35,939 bases of DNA from an uncultured Clostridia bacterium (GTDB taxonomy: Bacteria > Bacillota > Clostridia > UBA1381), in contig CANRAG010000015.1 in NCBI GenBank assembly GCA_947628515.1, forward strand, positions 1 to 35,939, given 5' to 3'. Shown here piece by piece: positions 14,721-23,178 of the stretch. The translations under genes were made by a program, and so were the position numbers. The stretch's first letter is position 1. Every line of letters begins with the position of its first letter. The notes below the pieces were generated by a model, which had not been told where the DNA came from, ran no database searches, and saw only the letters and a program-made list of their open reading frames with translations.

Positions 14721-16584
14721 TGTTATTACCGCTCCTGAAATAGTTATATACCGCTTCGGCAGACTTCATATCCATCGACTCGGTATCCGCGAGGTCAACG
14801 ACCTCCGCCTCTTTTATTTTATCAATATTTCCGTACTTAGTCAATAGGGCAATCCGTCTTTTTTCACCAATTCCGGGAATTTTATCGAGTTCCGACTCAA
14901 TATTATCGTGTAATTTGCGAAAATATGAAATAGCGGCGTCATGGACCTCGTCCTGGATATGCGTTATGAGCTTAAAAACCGGACTTTGCGGGCTTATCTC
15001 AACCTCTCCGCCGCGCCCTACAAGTCCGCGAGTTCTGTGCCTGTCGTTTTTTACCATGCCGAACAGCGGAGTGTCGTTATCGAGCATTTCCATAAGCTCG
15101 GATATCGCATTTAAATGCCCCGTGCCGCCGTCGAGCAGAATAACATCCGGATACGGCAGAAATTTCGCGTCGCGCATATTCAGCTCGCCCGATTTTATCC
15201 GCTCCTCCTCCTCAAGACCGTGGCGGAAACGGCGGTATATTACCTCCCGCATCGACGCGTAATCATCCGCGCCCTCAACGGTCTGTATCTTAAACCTCCT
15301 GTACTTGCGCTTTGCCGGACGGCCGTATTCGAAAACCGCCATTGCCGCGACATTATCCGCGCCCTGTATGTTTGAAATATCATATGCCTCTATGCGGTTC
15401 GGAATTTTATCGAGCGACAAAAGCTCCGCCATAGCTTCCAAAACGCCGCTCTTTTCCTTTTCCTTTAAGATTTTTAGCTTGTGGTTTGACAGCGCCTTTT
15501 CCGCGTTCATGCGTACCATGGACACCATTTTCACCTTTTCGCCGCGCTTAGGCGAGGTAAGCGTTACCTTTCTGCCCTTAAGCCCGCGCAGCCACTCGCC
15601 GATTGCCTCGACATCTTCCAGCCCCGTCTCGGTTATAATTTCATCCGGTATAAAATCGCAGGACGAATAGAACTGCTTCACGAAATCGGTTATTATCTCC
15701 GCCTTATCCGACCCGCGCGCGTTTTCTATACGGTAATGCTCCCTACCCAGCACCGTGCCGCCGCGCACGAAAAACACCTCGACATACGCAATCTCGCCTT
15801 CGTACGCCGCCGCTATCACGTCCGTATCGGTATGCTTCTGTGTGTTTACAATCTTCTGTCTGTCCATTACCTCGCGTATGGAGCGTATCTTATCCCGACA
15901 CGCCGCCGCCTTTTCATACTGCATCGCCGCCGCGGCGTCATTCATCTCACGGGTGAGATCCTCAATGAGCTTATCGTGCTTACCGTCGAGAAAACGGCAT
16001 ATTTCAAAGAATACCCGCCGGTATTCCTCCTTTGTGAGCCTTCCGGTACAGGGCGCCACACATTTGTCTATATGGTAGTTAAGGCACGGCCGCCCCTTGC
16101 GTATATCCTTTGGAAATCTCCTTGAACAGGTGGGCGGCTTAAACAGCTTCTGTATGATTTCAAGCATGTTTTTTACCGTCCCTTTTCCCATGTACGGCCC
16201 GTAATATTTAGCGCCGTCGCCAACCATCCTGTGAACCATAAAAACACGCGGGTACGGCTCGTTAATCGTGACCTTTATATACGGATACTGCTTATCATCT
16301 TTAAGAAGTATGTTATATTTCGGTTTATACTTTTTTATCAGATTGTTTTCGAGCGCGAGCGCCTCGCGCTCGGAGTCCGTTATTATATATTCAAAATACG
16401 CTACCTGCGCCACCATAGCGAGCACCTTTGGCGTGTGGTTGGAATTTTTCCTGAAATACTGGGTAACGCGGTTTTTTAATATCTTCGCCTTGCCCACATA
16501 TATTACCTCGCCGTCCTTATTATGCATAAGATACACGCCGGGCTGCAATGGGAGATTTTTTATTTCCTCTTCAAAATCAAACAT
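14713..16584 (-). CDS. uvrC: Excinuclease ABC subunit C (UvrC)
   Basis: Dual-incision nuclease of nucleotide excision repair. The 623 residues are full length. The N-terminal GIY-YIG domain contains PGVYLMHNKDGEVIYVGKA at about 15-33. A Cys-containing stretch lies at CLNYHIDKCVAPC, the UVR domain at about 200-235 (AAAAMQYEKAAACRDKI), and an RNase H-like endonuclease domain carries YDISNIQGADNVAAM and DVILLDGGTGHLNA. Helix-hairpin-helix pairs end the protein (IPGIGEKRRIALLTKYG). The ATG at 16584 has only a weak ribosome site (GGTGAT) and begins about 28 bases after a terminator hairpin, with no clear promoter or LexA box. It leads the uvrC-to-rpsA gene run. Confidence 0.97.
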   Translation of the reverse strand: MFDFEEEIKNLPLQPGVYLMHNKDGEVIYVGKAKILKNRVTQYFRKNSNHTPKVLAMVAQVAYFEYIITDSEREALALENNLIKKYKPKYNILLKDDKQYPYIKVTINEPYPRVFMVHRMVGDGAKYYGPYMGKGTVKNMLEIIQKLFKPPTCSRRFPKDIRKGRPCLNYHIDKCVAPCTGRLTKEEYRRVFFEICRFLDGKHDKLIEDLTREMNDAAAAMQYEKAAACRDKIRSIREVMDRQKIVNTQKHTDTDVIAAAYEGEIAYVEVFFVRGGTVLGREHYRIENARGSDKAEIITDFVKQFYSSCDFIPDEIITETGLEDVEAIGEWLRGLKGRKVTLTSPKRGEKVKMVSMVRMNAEKALSNHKLKILKEKEKSGVLEAMAELLSLDKIPNRIEAYDISNIQGADNVAAMAVFEYGRPAKRKYRRFKIQTVEGADDYASMREVIYRRFRHGLEEEERIKSGELNMRDAKFLPYPDVILLDGGTGHLNAISELMEMLDNDTPLFGMVKNDRHRTRGLVGRGGEVEISPQSPVFKLITHIQDEVHDAAISYFRKLHDNIESELDKIPGIGEKRRIALLTKYGNIDKIKEAEVVDLADTESMDMKSAEAVYNYFRSGNNSV

Positions 16585-16611
16585 TATATATCACCGTCTA
16601 ATAAATGCAAA

Positions 16612-16641
16612 AATAACTCTGCAAGCATATGCAGAGTTATT
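16612..16641 (-). terminator. Probable intrinsic terminator after HPr gene
   Basis: The arms AATAACTCTGCA and TGCAGAGTTATT pair perfectly over 12 bases around a 6-base loop. The minus-strand transcript continues into TTTGCATTTATT. It lies 36 bases after the HPr stop. A smaller TGGAG/CTCCA hairpin (16645-16661) precedes it in transcription. Stem GC content is modest, so some read-through into uvrC is likely. The 93-base spacer holds nothing else I can identify. Confidence 0.75.
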
Positions 16642-16677
16642 CTATGGAGTTGTCGTCTCCACAATTCCTTAATTAAA

Positions 16678-16941
16678 TTATTCTGAGAAGTTGGATTCTA
16701 TAATACCCACAAGAGTCTTTACAGCCTCATCTTCGTCCACACCGTCAGCTATGATGTTAATGTCCGTACCCTTTACAATACCAAGTGACAATACGCCGAG
16801 CAAGCTCTTCGCGTTGACGCGCCTTTCGTCTTTCTCAACCCAGATGCTTGATTTGAAAGAGTTAGCTCTCTGAATGAAAAAAGTTGCCGGTCTTGCATGA
16901 AGCCCCACTGAATTGTTGACTGTTACTGCACCTGAAACCAT
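16678..16941 (-). CDS. HPr-family phosphocarrier protein
   Basis: An 87-residue HPr-like protein. It has the phosphorylatable histidine in VGLHARPAT (His15) and the regulatory serine in NAKSLLGVLS (about Ser46), so it can in principle work both in sugar PTS phosphotransfer and as an HPr-kinase target for CcpA-type catabolite control. Crh-type proteins lack the histidine, which argues against that name. It is not beside ptsI. It has its own promoter upstream and a terminator downstream, and so is a single-gene unit between recA and uvrC. The ATG follows AGGGGG. Confidence 0.93.
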   Translation of the reverse strand: MVSGAVTVNNSVGLHARPATFFIQRANSFKSSIWVEKDERRVNAKSLLGVLSLGIVKGTDINIIADGVDEDEAVKTLVGIIESNFSE

Positions 16942-16980
16942 TAAAAAAGCCCCCTAAGCTATAAAATATTTACTGATAAT

Positions 16981-17009
16981 AGAATACCCTAAATTTCTAA
17001 AAACGTCAA
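16981..17009 (-). promoter_or_regulatory. Promoter of the HPr gene
   Basis: TTGACG (17009-17004) and TATTCT (16986-16981) are separated by 17 bases on the minus strand. The expected start near 16974 gives a short leader with an AGGGGG ribosome site. The promoter lies just after the recA stop, and no terminator separates it from recA. Confidence 0.65.
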
Positions 17010-17019
17010 TATCTTTTTA

Positions 17020-18138
17020 TTATTTCAATTCATTTTCATCCGTTTCTACAAAATTATTTATGAAATCTTCACCATTTTCGTCAATTTCAACTACCTTGTG
17101 TTCCTTGTCCGGATTGAGTATTTCACGTATCTTTTTATCCGTTTCTTCCATGAATTCGGGGTTGTCCTCAAGGTACTTTTTGGCGTTGTCTCTGCCCTGT
17201 CCTATCTTCTGTCCCTCATAGCTGTACCATGCGCCGCTCTTCTTTATAATACCCAGTTCCACAGCCATATCGAGTATGTTTCCCGACTTTGAAATGCCCT
17301 TGCCGTACATAATGTCAAACTCCGCCTCTTTAAACGGCGGCGCCACCTTATTCTTTACAACCTTTACCCTTGTGTGGTTACCCACGATCTCCGAACCGCT
17401 CTTAAGCTGCTCCTGGCGGCGCACCTCAAGCCGCACCGACGAGAAGAATTTAAGGGCGCGTCCGCCGGTTGTGGTTTCGGGATTGCCGTACATAACGCCT
17501 ACCTTCTCGCGTATCTGGTTGATAAAGATTACTGCGGTGCCCGACTTCGCGATTATTGCCGTGAGCTTGCGGAGCGCCTGCGACATAAGCCGCGCGAGCA
17601 GTCCCACATGTGTGTCGCCCATTTCTCCCTCGATTTCCGCCTTAGGAACAAGCGCGGCGACGGAGTCTATTACAATGACGTCAAGCGCGCCGGAGCGCAC
17701 AAGAGCCTCGCATATATCGAGCGCCTGTTCGCCCGTGTCCGGCTGCGCCACAATAAGATTATCTATATCCACACCGAGGTTTGCCGCGTATACCGGGTCG
17801 AGCGCGTGCTCCGCGTCTATAAACGCGGCCTCCCCGCCCATCTTCTGTGCCTCAGCCACAACATGGAGCGCAACCGTTGTTTTACCCGATGATTCGGGGC
17901 CGTATATCTCTATAATCCTTCCGCGCGGAATACCGCCTATACCGAGCGCCATATCGAGCGTAAGCGAGCCGGTCGGTATCGCGTCCACGCTCGTGACATG
18001 CGTGTCTCCGAGCTTCATAATAGAGCCGGAGCCGTATTCCTTTTCTATAACCTTAAAAACAGCGTCGAGCGCCTTCTTCTTCTCCGCGCTGTCAACCCGC
18101 TCCACAGGCGGCTTTGAATTTTTATCCGATTTTGCCAT
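17020..18138 (-). CDS. recA: Recombinase A (RecA)
   Basis: ATP-dependent strand-exchange protein and LexA co-protease. With the chosen start it has 372 residues. Walker [10 protein letters not shown] is near residue 77, and the [22 protein letters not shown] segment and loop 2 region [22 protein letters not shown] are both intact. The C-terminal tail is acidic. I start at the ATG at 18138, giving MAKSDKNSK; the longer frame's ATG at 18162 lies inside the LexA box and has no ribosome site. GGAAAGGA precedes the chosen start. It follows a CinA-domain gene, a common arrangement in Bacillota. Confidence 0.98.
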   Translation of the reverse strand: MAKSDKNSKPPVERVDSAEKKKALDAVFKVIEKEYGSGSIMKLGDTHVTSVDAIPTGSLTLDMALGIGGIPRGRIIEIYGPESSGKTTVALHVVAEAQKMGGEAAFIDAEHALDPVYAANLGVDIDNLIVAQPDTGEQALDICEALVRSGALDVIVIDSVAALVPKAEIEGEMGDTHVGLLARLMSQALRKLTAIIAKSGTAVIFINQIREKVGVMYGNPETTTGGRALKFFSSVRLEVRRQEQLKSGSEIVGNHTRVKVVKNKVAPPFKEAEFDIMYGKGISKSGNILDMAVELGIIKKSGAWYSYEGQKIGQGRDNAKKYLEDNPEFMEETDKKIREILNPDKEHKVVEIDENGEDFINNFVETDENELK

Positions 18139-18155
18139 AACTGTATTTTCCTTTC

Positions 18156-18169
18156 CGAACATTTGTTTG
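18156..18169. promoter_or_regulatory. LexA (SOS) box of recA
   Basis: The plus strand reads CGAACATTTGTTTG, matching 13 of 14 positions of the Gram-positive LexA consensus CGAACRNRYGTTYG. It lies between the recA -10 element and its start codon, just past the expected transcription start. Repression by LexA and induction by DNA damage are expected. Confidence 0.88.
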
Positions 18170-18180
18170 GTTGTGTTTAT

Positions 18181-18209
18181 ATTATACTCTAACGAGCCCT
18201 GCTTGTCAA
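18181..18209 (-). promoter_or_regulatory. Consensus sigma-A promoter of recA
   Basis: TTGACA (18209-18204) and TATAAT (18186-18181) are both perfect and separated by 17 bases. Upstream of the -35, the AT tract at 18214-18229 resembles an UP element. The expected start lies near 18174, directly before the LexA box. Confidence 0.92.
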
Positions 18210-18238
18210 TAGCTTTTAAAAAATTTTTTCAGGAACTT

Positions 18239-18718
18239 TTATACCTCCTCAAGCAGCTTTAAAAATATGAATCGGCACGTTTCCTCGCGTATCTGGTCGC
18301 GGCGTCCGTTTATAAGAAGGTGGTACACGCGGATGCTGCCGCGTATGTTGATCCCCACGTACACCGTTCCGACCGGCTTCTTGGTCTTGCCGCCGGTGGG
18401 CCCGGCGAGCCCGGTTATGCCGACGCCTATATCCGCGCCCGTTCTGCGGCATATCCCCTCCGCCATCTGGTACGCGACGTCATGCGATACCGCGCCAAAT
18501 CTCTTAAGCGTTGCCGCCTTTACGCCCAGCTCGCGCATCTTTGCCGAGTTCGCGTATGTCACTATCGTCTCGTCAAACACGCCCGACGCGCCCGACACAT
18601 CCGTAATAAGCGCGGAAAACAAGCCGCCCGTGCAGCTTTCCGCCGATGATATTTTAAGATTTTTCGATTCGAGCAGCCGCACAAGCTCCTCGTTTATTCC
18701 GTTCATTTCAGCACGCAT
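18239..18718 (-). CDS. pncC: Stand-alone CinA C-terminal domain, nicotinamide-nucleotide amidohydrolase type
   Basis: A 159-residue protein covering only the CinA C-terminal domain. That domain deamidates nicotinamide mononucleotide in NAD recycling. Motifs: SSAESCTGGLFSALITDVSG at about 23-42, VTYANSAKMRELGV near 56, GAVSHDVA near 72 and VGITGLAGPTGG near 100. The N-terminal molybdopterin-binding-like domain found in full CinA is absent, and no coding trace of it lies upstream. The ATG at 18718 follows AAGGAG at 8 bases. It is the last gene of the yicC-led run and stands before recA; no terminator separates them. Confidence 0.92.
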   Translation of the reverse strand: MRAEMNGINEELVRLLESKNLKISSAESCTGGLFSALITDVSGASGVFDETIVTYANSAKMRELGVKAATLKRFGAVSHDVAYQMAEGICRRTGADIGVGITGLAGPTGGKTKKPVGTVYVGINIRGSIRVYHLLINGRRDQIREETCRFIFLKLLEEV

Positions 18719-18746
18719 TTAAACTACTCCTTCCCGCGCCGTTTTG

Positions 18747-19925
18747 TCAATCCGGATACACCTCTATTAATTCCACGCCCGCCAACGCTTCGGCCTCAAG
18801 CGCTTCCGTGTCAAGAGCGGATTCTATGCGCTCGACCTCCGAACGCTTCGGATTGAGCTTTGGATGCTTTGGCGTAAACACCGTGCAGCAATCCTCATAC
18901 GGCAAGATTGACGTGTCGTATGTGCCTATCTTCTCCGCGCGCTGTATGACCTCTATTTTATCCATACCTATAAGCGGCTGAAGAACCGGCATATCTATTA
19001 CCGCGTTTGTAACGTCGAGCGCCGCGAGCGTCTGGCTCGCGACCTGTCCCACGCTCTCGCCCGTAACAAGCGCCTTTGAGCCGTGCGCAAGCGCAATCTT
19101 TTCGGATATGCGCATCATGAACCTGCGCATGATAAGCGTCATGTACTCCTCCGGACACTTGTCGCGTATATTTAACTGTATTTCCGTAAACGGCACTATA
19201 TACAGCTTCATTTTTGATGTGTATCTCGCGATAATCTTCGCAAGCTCTATAACCTTTTCCTTTGCCCTGTCGGAGGTGTACGGGAACGAAAAGAAATTTA
19301 CGGCGTCAATGGTTACGCCGCGCTTGGCAATCATATGCCCCGCTACCGGACTGTCTATGCCGCCCGACAGAAGAAGAGTCGCCTTTGAGCCGGAGCCTAT
19401 GGGCATGCCGCCCTGGCCGGGCACTCGCTTCTCCCTTATATAGACATACGCTCCCGCCTCGCGTATCTCGCACATTACCGTTATTTCCGGATTATGCACA
19501 TCGCATACAATATCCGAAAACGCGTCGTCAAGCTCGCCGCCGAGCTCTATCGCAAGCTGCGTGGAATTTAGCGGGAACGACTTGTCCGCCCGCTTTGCCT
19601 CCACCTTAAACCGCGCGGGCCTGCTGAGATCTTCTTTAAGATATTCCTTCGCGGTACGGACTATTTCGGAAAATTCCTTTTCGCACAATGCCGCCTTTGT
19701 AATCGACGTTATGCCGAATATCATCGACATGCGCTCAACGACAATATCCGCTTTATCCGCGTCAAATTCGTCAACATACACCGCCGCCTGACATATCCAG
19801 ACACGGCAGGGCGTGATGTTTTTTAAAGAGCTTTTGATATTATCTGTTAACATTTTTTCAAACCTCGGACGGTTTCCGCCCTTTAGTATTATCTCGCCGT
19901 ACTTGGCGATTATGGTTTCACGCAT
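18747..19925 (-). CDS. thiI: tRNA 4-thiouridine synthase ThiI
   Basis: Adenylates U8 of tRNA and transfers sulfur to it; in some bacteria it also serves thiazole synthesis. The 392 residues contain an N-terminal ferredoxin-like/THUMP region (about 1-165) and a PP-loop ATP pyrophosphatase domain with LLLSGGIDSPVAG near residue 185. The C-terminal rhodanese domain of E. coli ThiI is absent, as usual in Bacillota. The preceding gene is a cysteine desulfurase, the expected sulfur donor, 21 bases away. The ATG follows GGAGG. No other thiazole gene is nearby except thiN. Confidence 0.96.
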   Translation of the reverse strand: MRETIIAKYGEIILKGGNRPRFEKMLTDNIKSSLKNITPCRVWICQAAVYVDEFDADKADIVVERMSMIFGITSITKAALCEKEFSEIVRTAKEYLKEDLSRPARFKVEAKRADKSFPLNSTQLAIELGGELDDAFSDIVCDVHNPEITVMCEIREAGAYVYIREKRVPGQGGMPIGSGSKATLLLSGGIDSPVAGHMIAKRGVTIDAVNFFSFPYTSDRAKEKVIELAKIIARYTSKMKLYIVPFTEIQLNIRDKCPEEYMTLIMRRFMMRISEKIALAHGSKALVTGESVGQVASQTLAALDVTNAVIDMPVLQPLIGMDKIEVIQRAEKIGTYDTSILPYEDCCTVFTPKHPKLNPKRSEVERIESALDTEALEAEALAGVELIEVYPD

Positions 19926-19946
19926 ATTATTATCCTCCGTTCCCCG

Positions 19947-21074
19947 TTACATATACCTCTTAATAGTTTCCGCCTCATCGGCTATTTTTTCCGCCGCGAA
20001 TATTATCTCCTCGTCGGTCGTTGACGCGGCAAAGCTTATTCTTACGGCTCCGCCCACGGCAGCGCCGTCAAGCCCCATCGCCGTCAGGACATGACTCGGC
20101 TGCGGCTTATGGCTCGAACACGCCGAGCCTGTCGATACATATATTCCGTGCCGCTCTATGGCGTGCAAAAGTATTTCCGCCTTTATGCCTAAGAACGAAA
20201 CATTTAAAACGCTTCCGGAATTATGCTCGTCCGAGCCGTTAAACCGTATAAAATCCAGTCTTTCGCTCAGCCTTCGCTTCATAAGCCCGCGCTTTCTCCT
20301 AAACTCCTCCGTATCGCAGCCGCACTCTGCCGCAGCCGCCGCAAACGCGAGTATTCCGCCGACATTCTCCGTGCCGGGGCGTATTTCACTCTGCTGCTCT
20401 CCGCCGTACAGCACCGGAGTTATGCGCGGGTTTTTCATATACAGCGCTCCGCAGCCCTTAAAGCCGTGTATCTTATGCGCGCTGATTGTCAGCATGTCCG
20501 CGCCCAGTCTGTTGATATTAACGGGCATTTTGCCGAAGGACTGAACGCAGTCCGTATGAAATATGGCCTTGGGACATTTCTCATGCACCGCCGCCGCAAT
20601 CTCCTCTATCGGCTGAACCACTCCGGTTTCGTTATTTGTATGCATTACGCTTACAAAAATTGTGTCGGGAGTAAGGCTCGCGGCAAGCTTTTCAGTGTCC
20701 ACGCGTCCGTTACCGTCCACATCGGCAAATACCGTGTCAAAGCCCTCTTCACCAAGTCTATGCACCGCCTCTATCACCGATGGGTGCTCTATTTCAGAGG
20801 TTATAACGCGCCTGCCCTGCTTTGCGAGTCTATGCGCTGTGCCGAATACCGCAAGATTATTCGCCTCCGTTCCGCCGGAGGTGAAATATATATTTTTTCT
20901 GTCCCCTCCAAGCATTTTCGCAAGTGTGTCCCTCGCCGCCGTGATAAGCTTTTCCGCGCGCAGTCCCATACCGTGCAGCGACGACGGGTTTCCGAACTCC
21001 TCCGCGGCCGAGCACATCGCGTCTATCGCGGCGCGGCACGGCTTTGTTGTCGCCGCGTTGTCAAGATATATCAT
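19947..21074 (-). CDS. Cysteine desulfurase (NifS/IscS-like), probable ThiI partner
   Basis: PLP enzyme that removes sulfur from cysteine. The 375 residues include the YLDNAATT start, the HTDCVQSFGK segment, the PLP lysine in SAHKIHGFKG (about residue 201) and the catalytic cysteine loop STGSACSSHKPQPS (about residue 320). The position directly before thiI matches NifZ/IscS-like proteins dedicated to tRNA thiolation, so I favour that over general Fe-S assembly; no iscU-like scaffold is near. Start ATG at 21074 follows GAAGGGG. The gene lies 12 bases after thiN and 21 before thiI. Confidence 0.94.
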   Translation of the reverse strand: MIYLDNAATTKPCRAAIDAMCSAAEEFGNPSSLHGMGLRAEKLITAARDTLAKMLGGDRKNIYFTSGGTEANNLAVFGTAHRLAKQGRRVITSEIEHPSVIEAVHRLGEEGFDTVFADVDGNGRVDTEKLAASLTPDTIFVSVMHTNNETGVVQPIEEIAAAVHEKCPKAIFHTDCVQSFGKMPVNINRLGADMLTISAHKIHGFKGCGALYMKNPRITPVLYGGEQQSEIRPGTENVGGILAFAAAAAECGCDTEEFRRKRGLMKRRLSERLDFIRFNGSDEHNSGSVLNVSFLGIKAEILLHAIERHGIYVSTGSACSSHKPQPSHVLTAMGLDGAAVGGAVRISFAASTTDEEIIFAAEKIADEAETIKRYM

Positions 21075-21086
21075 TACTGTCCCCTT

Positions 21087-21692
21087 CTATTCACCGTTAT
21101 TAATTATAACAACACCTGTTCCGCTCCTCACCGTTATTTCACAGGCGTCCGATACTATGATATTGCTGTTACCCCGACTTGTCCCGAAATATAACGTTTC
21201 ATCCTCCAGCGGCCATTCAAGCCCGCTTGATGTTATGCCGCAAAGGTCGCCGCATACGGGTATTATAGACAATGTGCGCCCGCGTTTTTTGCAAAGCTTC
21301 AGCCTGTCTTTTAATATGTGAATTTCATTCCTATCGTCTATAAGATACGCGCCCGCAAACCGTGACATGAGAAAAATATCCGTCAGCGTGTGGTCAAGCC
21401 TGTCTCCGGTCATTCCCAGGAGCATTATCTCACTATAGCCATGCTCCGCCGCGTATGTCACAGCAAGCTCGCCGTCGGTAAAATCCTTCCGTGTCGGATA
21501 CGCGTATGCTTTAACCGACGTATCACGCTCGGACGAGTCAAAATCGCCTATAACGACGTCCGGCGCTATACCCATTTTTTTCGCATGCTTAACGCCGCCG
21601 TCGGCGCATATTATAAAATCGCCGCTCTTAAGCTGCGATTTTATGTATTCATAATCGTTTATGGTTCCGTTCCCGATTACAACCGCGCGCAT
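21087..21692 (-). CDS. thiN: Thiamine diphosphokinase
   Basis: Converts thiamine to thiamine diphosphate with ATP. The 201 residues show the family motifs ICADGGVKHAKKMGIAPDVVIGDFDS (reported here as two parts: CADGG near 30 and PDVVIGDFDS near 44), YPTRKDFTDGELA near 66 and LLGMTGDRLDHTLTDI near 93. The C-terminal half is the substrate-binding beta domain. The ATG overlaps the rpe end by 16 bases. The order rsgA-rpe-thiN is the same as in Bacillus, which strengthens the call. No thiamine riboswitch lies upstream, as expected inside an operon. Confidence 0.95.
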   Translation of the reverse strand: MRAVVIGNGTINDYEYIKSQLKSGDFIICADGGVKHAKKMGIAPDVVIGDFDSSERDTSVKAYAYPTRKDFTDGELAVTYAAEHGYSEIMLLGMTGDRLDHTLTDIFLMSRFAGAYLIDDRNEIHILKDRLKLCKKRGRTLSIIPVCGDLCGITSSGLEWPLEDETLYFGTSRGNSNIIVSDACEITVRSGTGVVIINNGE

Positions 21693-22327
21693 ACGGCATC
21701 AAGCTCCTTCATATTCTCTCTAACATTCCCGTTAAACACAGCGCTTCCCGCGACTATTACATTCGCGCCCGCAGCTATGGGCTCGGCTATGTTTGCCGCC
21801 GTCACTCCGCCGTCGATCTGAATGAGGAAATCCTTGCCGGCGGCTGCTCTTAACGCCGTTATTTTTTCATCAACCGCCTTTATATATTCCTGCCCGCCGT
21901 AGCCCGGCTCAACTGTCATACACAGCGCCATGTCCAAGCGATCCAGATACGGCATTACCGCGTCAATAGGCGTTTTTGGCTTTATCGCCAGCCCCGCGCG
22001 CTTGCCTCGGCTTTTTATCATGTTAATACATTCGTCTGTATTATCCGTCGCCTCGGCATGGAATGTGACAATATCCGCGCCCGCGTCAATAAACTTTTCT
22101 ATATACCTCTCCGGCTCGGTTATCATAAGATGCACGTCAAAGACGATATTTGTCCTCTTTCTAAGCGACTCGATTATGGGAAACCCGAAGCTTATGTTCG
22201 GCACAAACACGCCGTCCATAACGTCGATATGCAGCCAGCGCGCTCCCGCTCGCTCCGCGTCTCCGACCTGATTGCCGAGCTTTACAAAATCCGCCGCCAA
22301 AATGGACGGTGAGAGAATTATTTCCAT
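21677..22327 (-). CDS. rpe: Ribulose-phosphate 3-epimerase
   Basis: Interconverts ribulose 5-phosphate and xylulose 5-phosphate in the pentose phosphate pathway. The 216-residue TIM barrel begins with LSPSILAADFVKL and shows WLHIDVMDGVFVPN near residue 31, FDVHLMITEP near 63, VTVEPGYGGQ near 137 and QIDGGVT near 172. The metal-binding His and Asp pairs are present. The start overlaps the rsgA end by ten bases and the 3' end overlaps thiN by 16, pointing to coupled translation. Nothing unusual. Confidence 0.97.
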   Translation of the reverse strand: MEIILSPSILAADFVKLGNQVGDAERAGARWLHIDVMDGVFVPNISFGFPIIESLRKRTNIVFDVHLMITEPERYIEKFIDAGADIVTFHAEATDNTDECINMIKSRGKRAGLAIKPKTPIDAVMPYLDRLDMALCMTVEPGYGGQEYIKAVDEKITALRAAAGKDFLIQIDGGVTAANIAEPIAAGANVIVAGSAVFNGNVRENMKELDAVCARL

Positions 22328-23178
22328 GATTTCCTGCTCCTTTGAATTTCATACAGCTCCTTATAAGACGCATATCTTGAAGGAGCGATTTTTCCGGCTT
22401 CCACCGCGCGTTTTACGGCGCAGTCCGGCTCGCCTATATGGGCGCAGCCCCTGAACCGGCAGCCGCCCGAAAGGGCGCGCATCTCCGGGAAATACCACGC
22501 CATATCCTCCGGCGCCACCGTTTCCGGGTCTATTGACGAAAATCCGGGCGTGTCCAGAACATATCCGCCGCCCCGCGCCCGCAGCAGCTCGACATGCCTT
22601 GTGGTATGTCTGCCGCGGCTTATCTTATCCGAAACGGAGCCGGTTTCAAGCTTGTTTCCGGTAATCAGCGTAAGCAGGCTTGACTTGCCCACGCCGCTTA
22701 CGCCCGCAAACGCGGCAACCCTGCCGGCCACGGCGCTAAAAAGCTCCTCCGTTCCGTCGCCGTTTGCCGCGCTTACGCAAACAGCCTTGTATCCCGCGTT
22801 TTTATATATCCCGACCAGTTCCGCGCAGTCGGCAAGGTCGGATTTATTTATGCACACCATCGGTTCAATACCGTTTATTTCAGCGTTTACAAGCATACGG
22901 TCAATCACCGCCGTGCTCGGAGCGGGGTTTTTCGCCGCCGCCACCACGACCATCATGTCTATATTCGCCACAGCGGGACGAATGAGGCAGGAACGGCGCG
23001 GGTATATCTCAATAATCGCGCCCTTTCCGTTTTTAACCTCTATCTCCACCTCGTCGCCTATCATCGGAACGATATGCTCTTTGCGAAATTTCCCGCGCGC
23101 TTTACATTCGACGGATTTGCTCTCATCGGTAATGACATAGTAAAATCCGCCTATGCCCTTATAAATTATACCCTTCAT
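22318..23178 (-). CDS. rsgA: Ribosome small-subunit-dependent GTPase A
   Basis: Late 30S assembly GTPase. The 286 residues have an N-terminal OB fold (about 1-65) and a circularly permuted GTPase domain, with NKSDLAD (G4) before GVSGVGKSSLL (G1) and then DTPGFSS (G3). The C-terminal zinc domain has CRFRGCAHIGEPDC. Its ATG follows the prkC stop directly. In B. subtilis, PrkC phosphorylates several GTPases including this family, so the adjacency to stp-prkC may be functional as well as conserved. That regulatory link is not shown by the sequence. Confidence 0.97.
   Translation of the reverse strand: MKGIIYKGIGGFYYVITDESKSVECKARGKFRKEHIVPMIGDEVEIEVKNGKGAIIEIYPRRSCLIRPAVANIDMMVVVAAAKNPAPSTAVIDRMLVNAEINGIEPMVCINKSDLADCAELVGIYKNAGYKAVCVSAANGDGTEELFSAVAGRVAAFAGVSGVGKSSLLTLITGNKLETGSVSDKISRGRHTTRHVELLRARGGGYVLDTPGFSSIDPETVAPEDMAWYFPEMRALSGGCRFRGCAHIGEPDCAVKRAVEAGKIAPSRYASYKELYEIQRSRKSWK

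Noticed and set aside
16645-16661. Small TGGAG/CTCCA hairpin before uvrC as a riboswitch or T-box
   Set aside because: Five pairs only, with no conserved core of any riboswitch class I know; better seen as part of the terminator region.
20223-21194. A 323-codon plus-strand open frame opposite the cysteine desulfurase gene
   Set aside because: Same antisense artefact; it has no family motif and the minus-strand desulfurase is complete.
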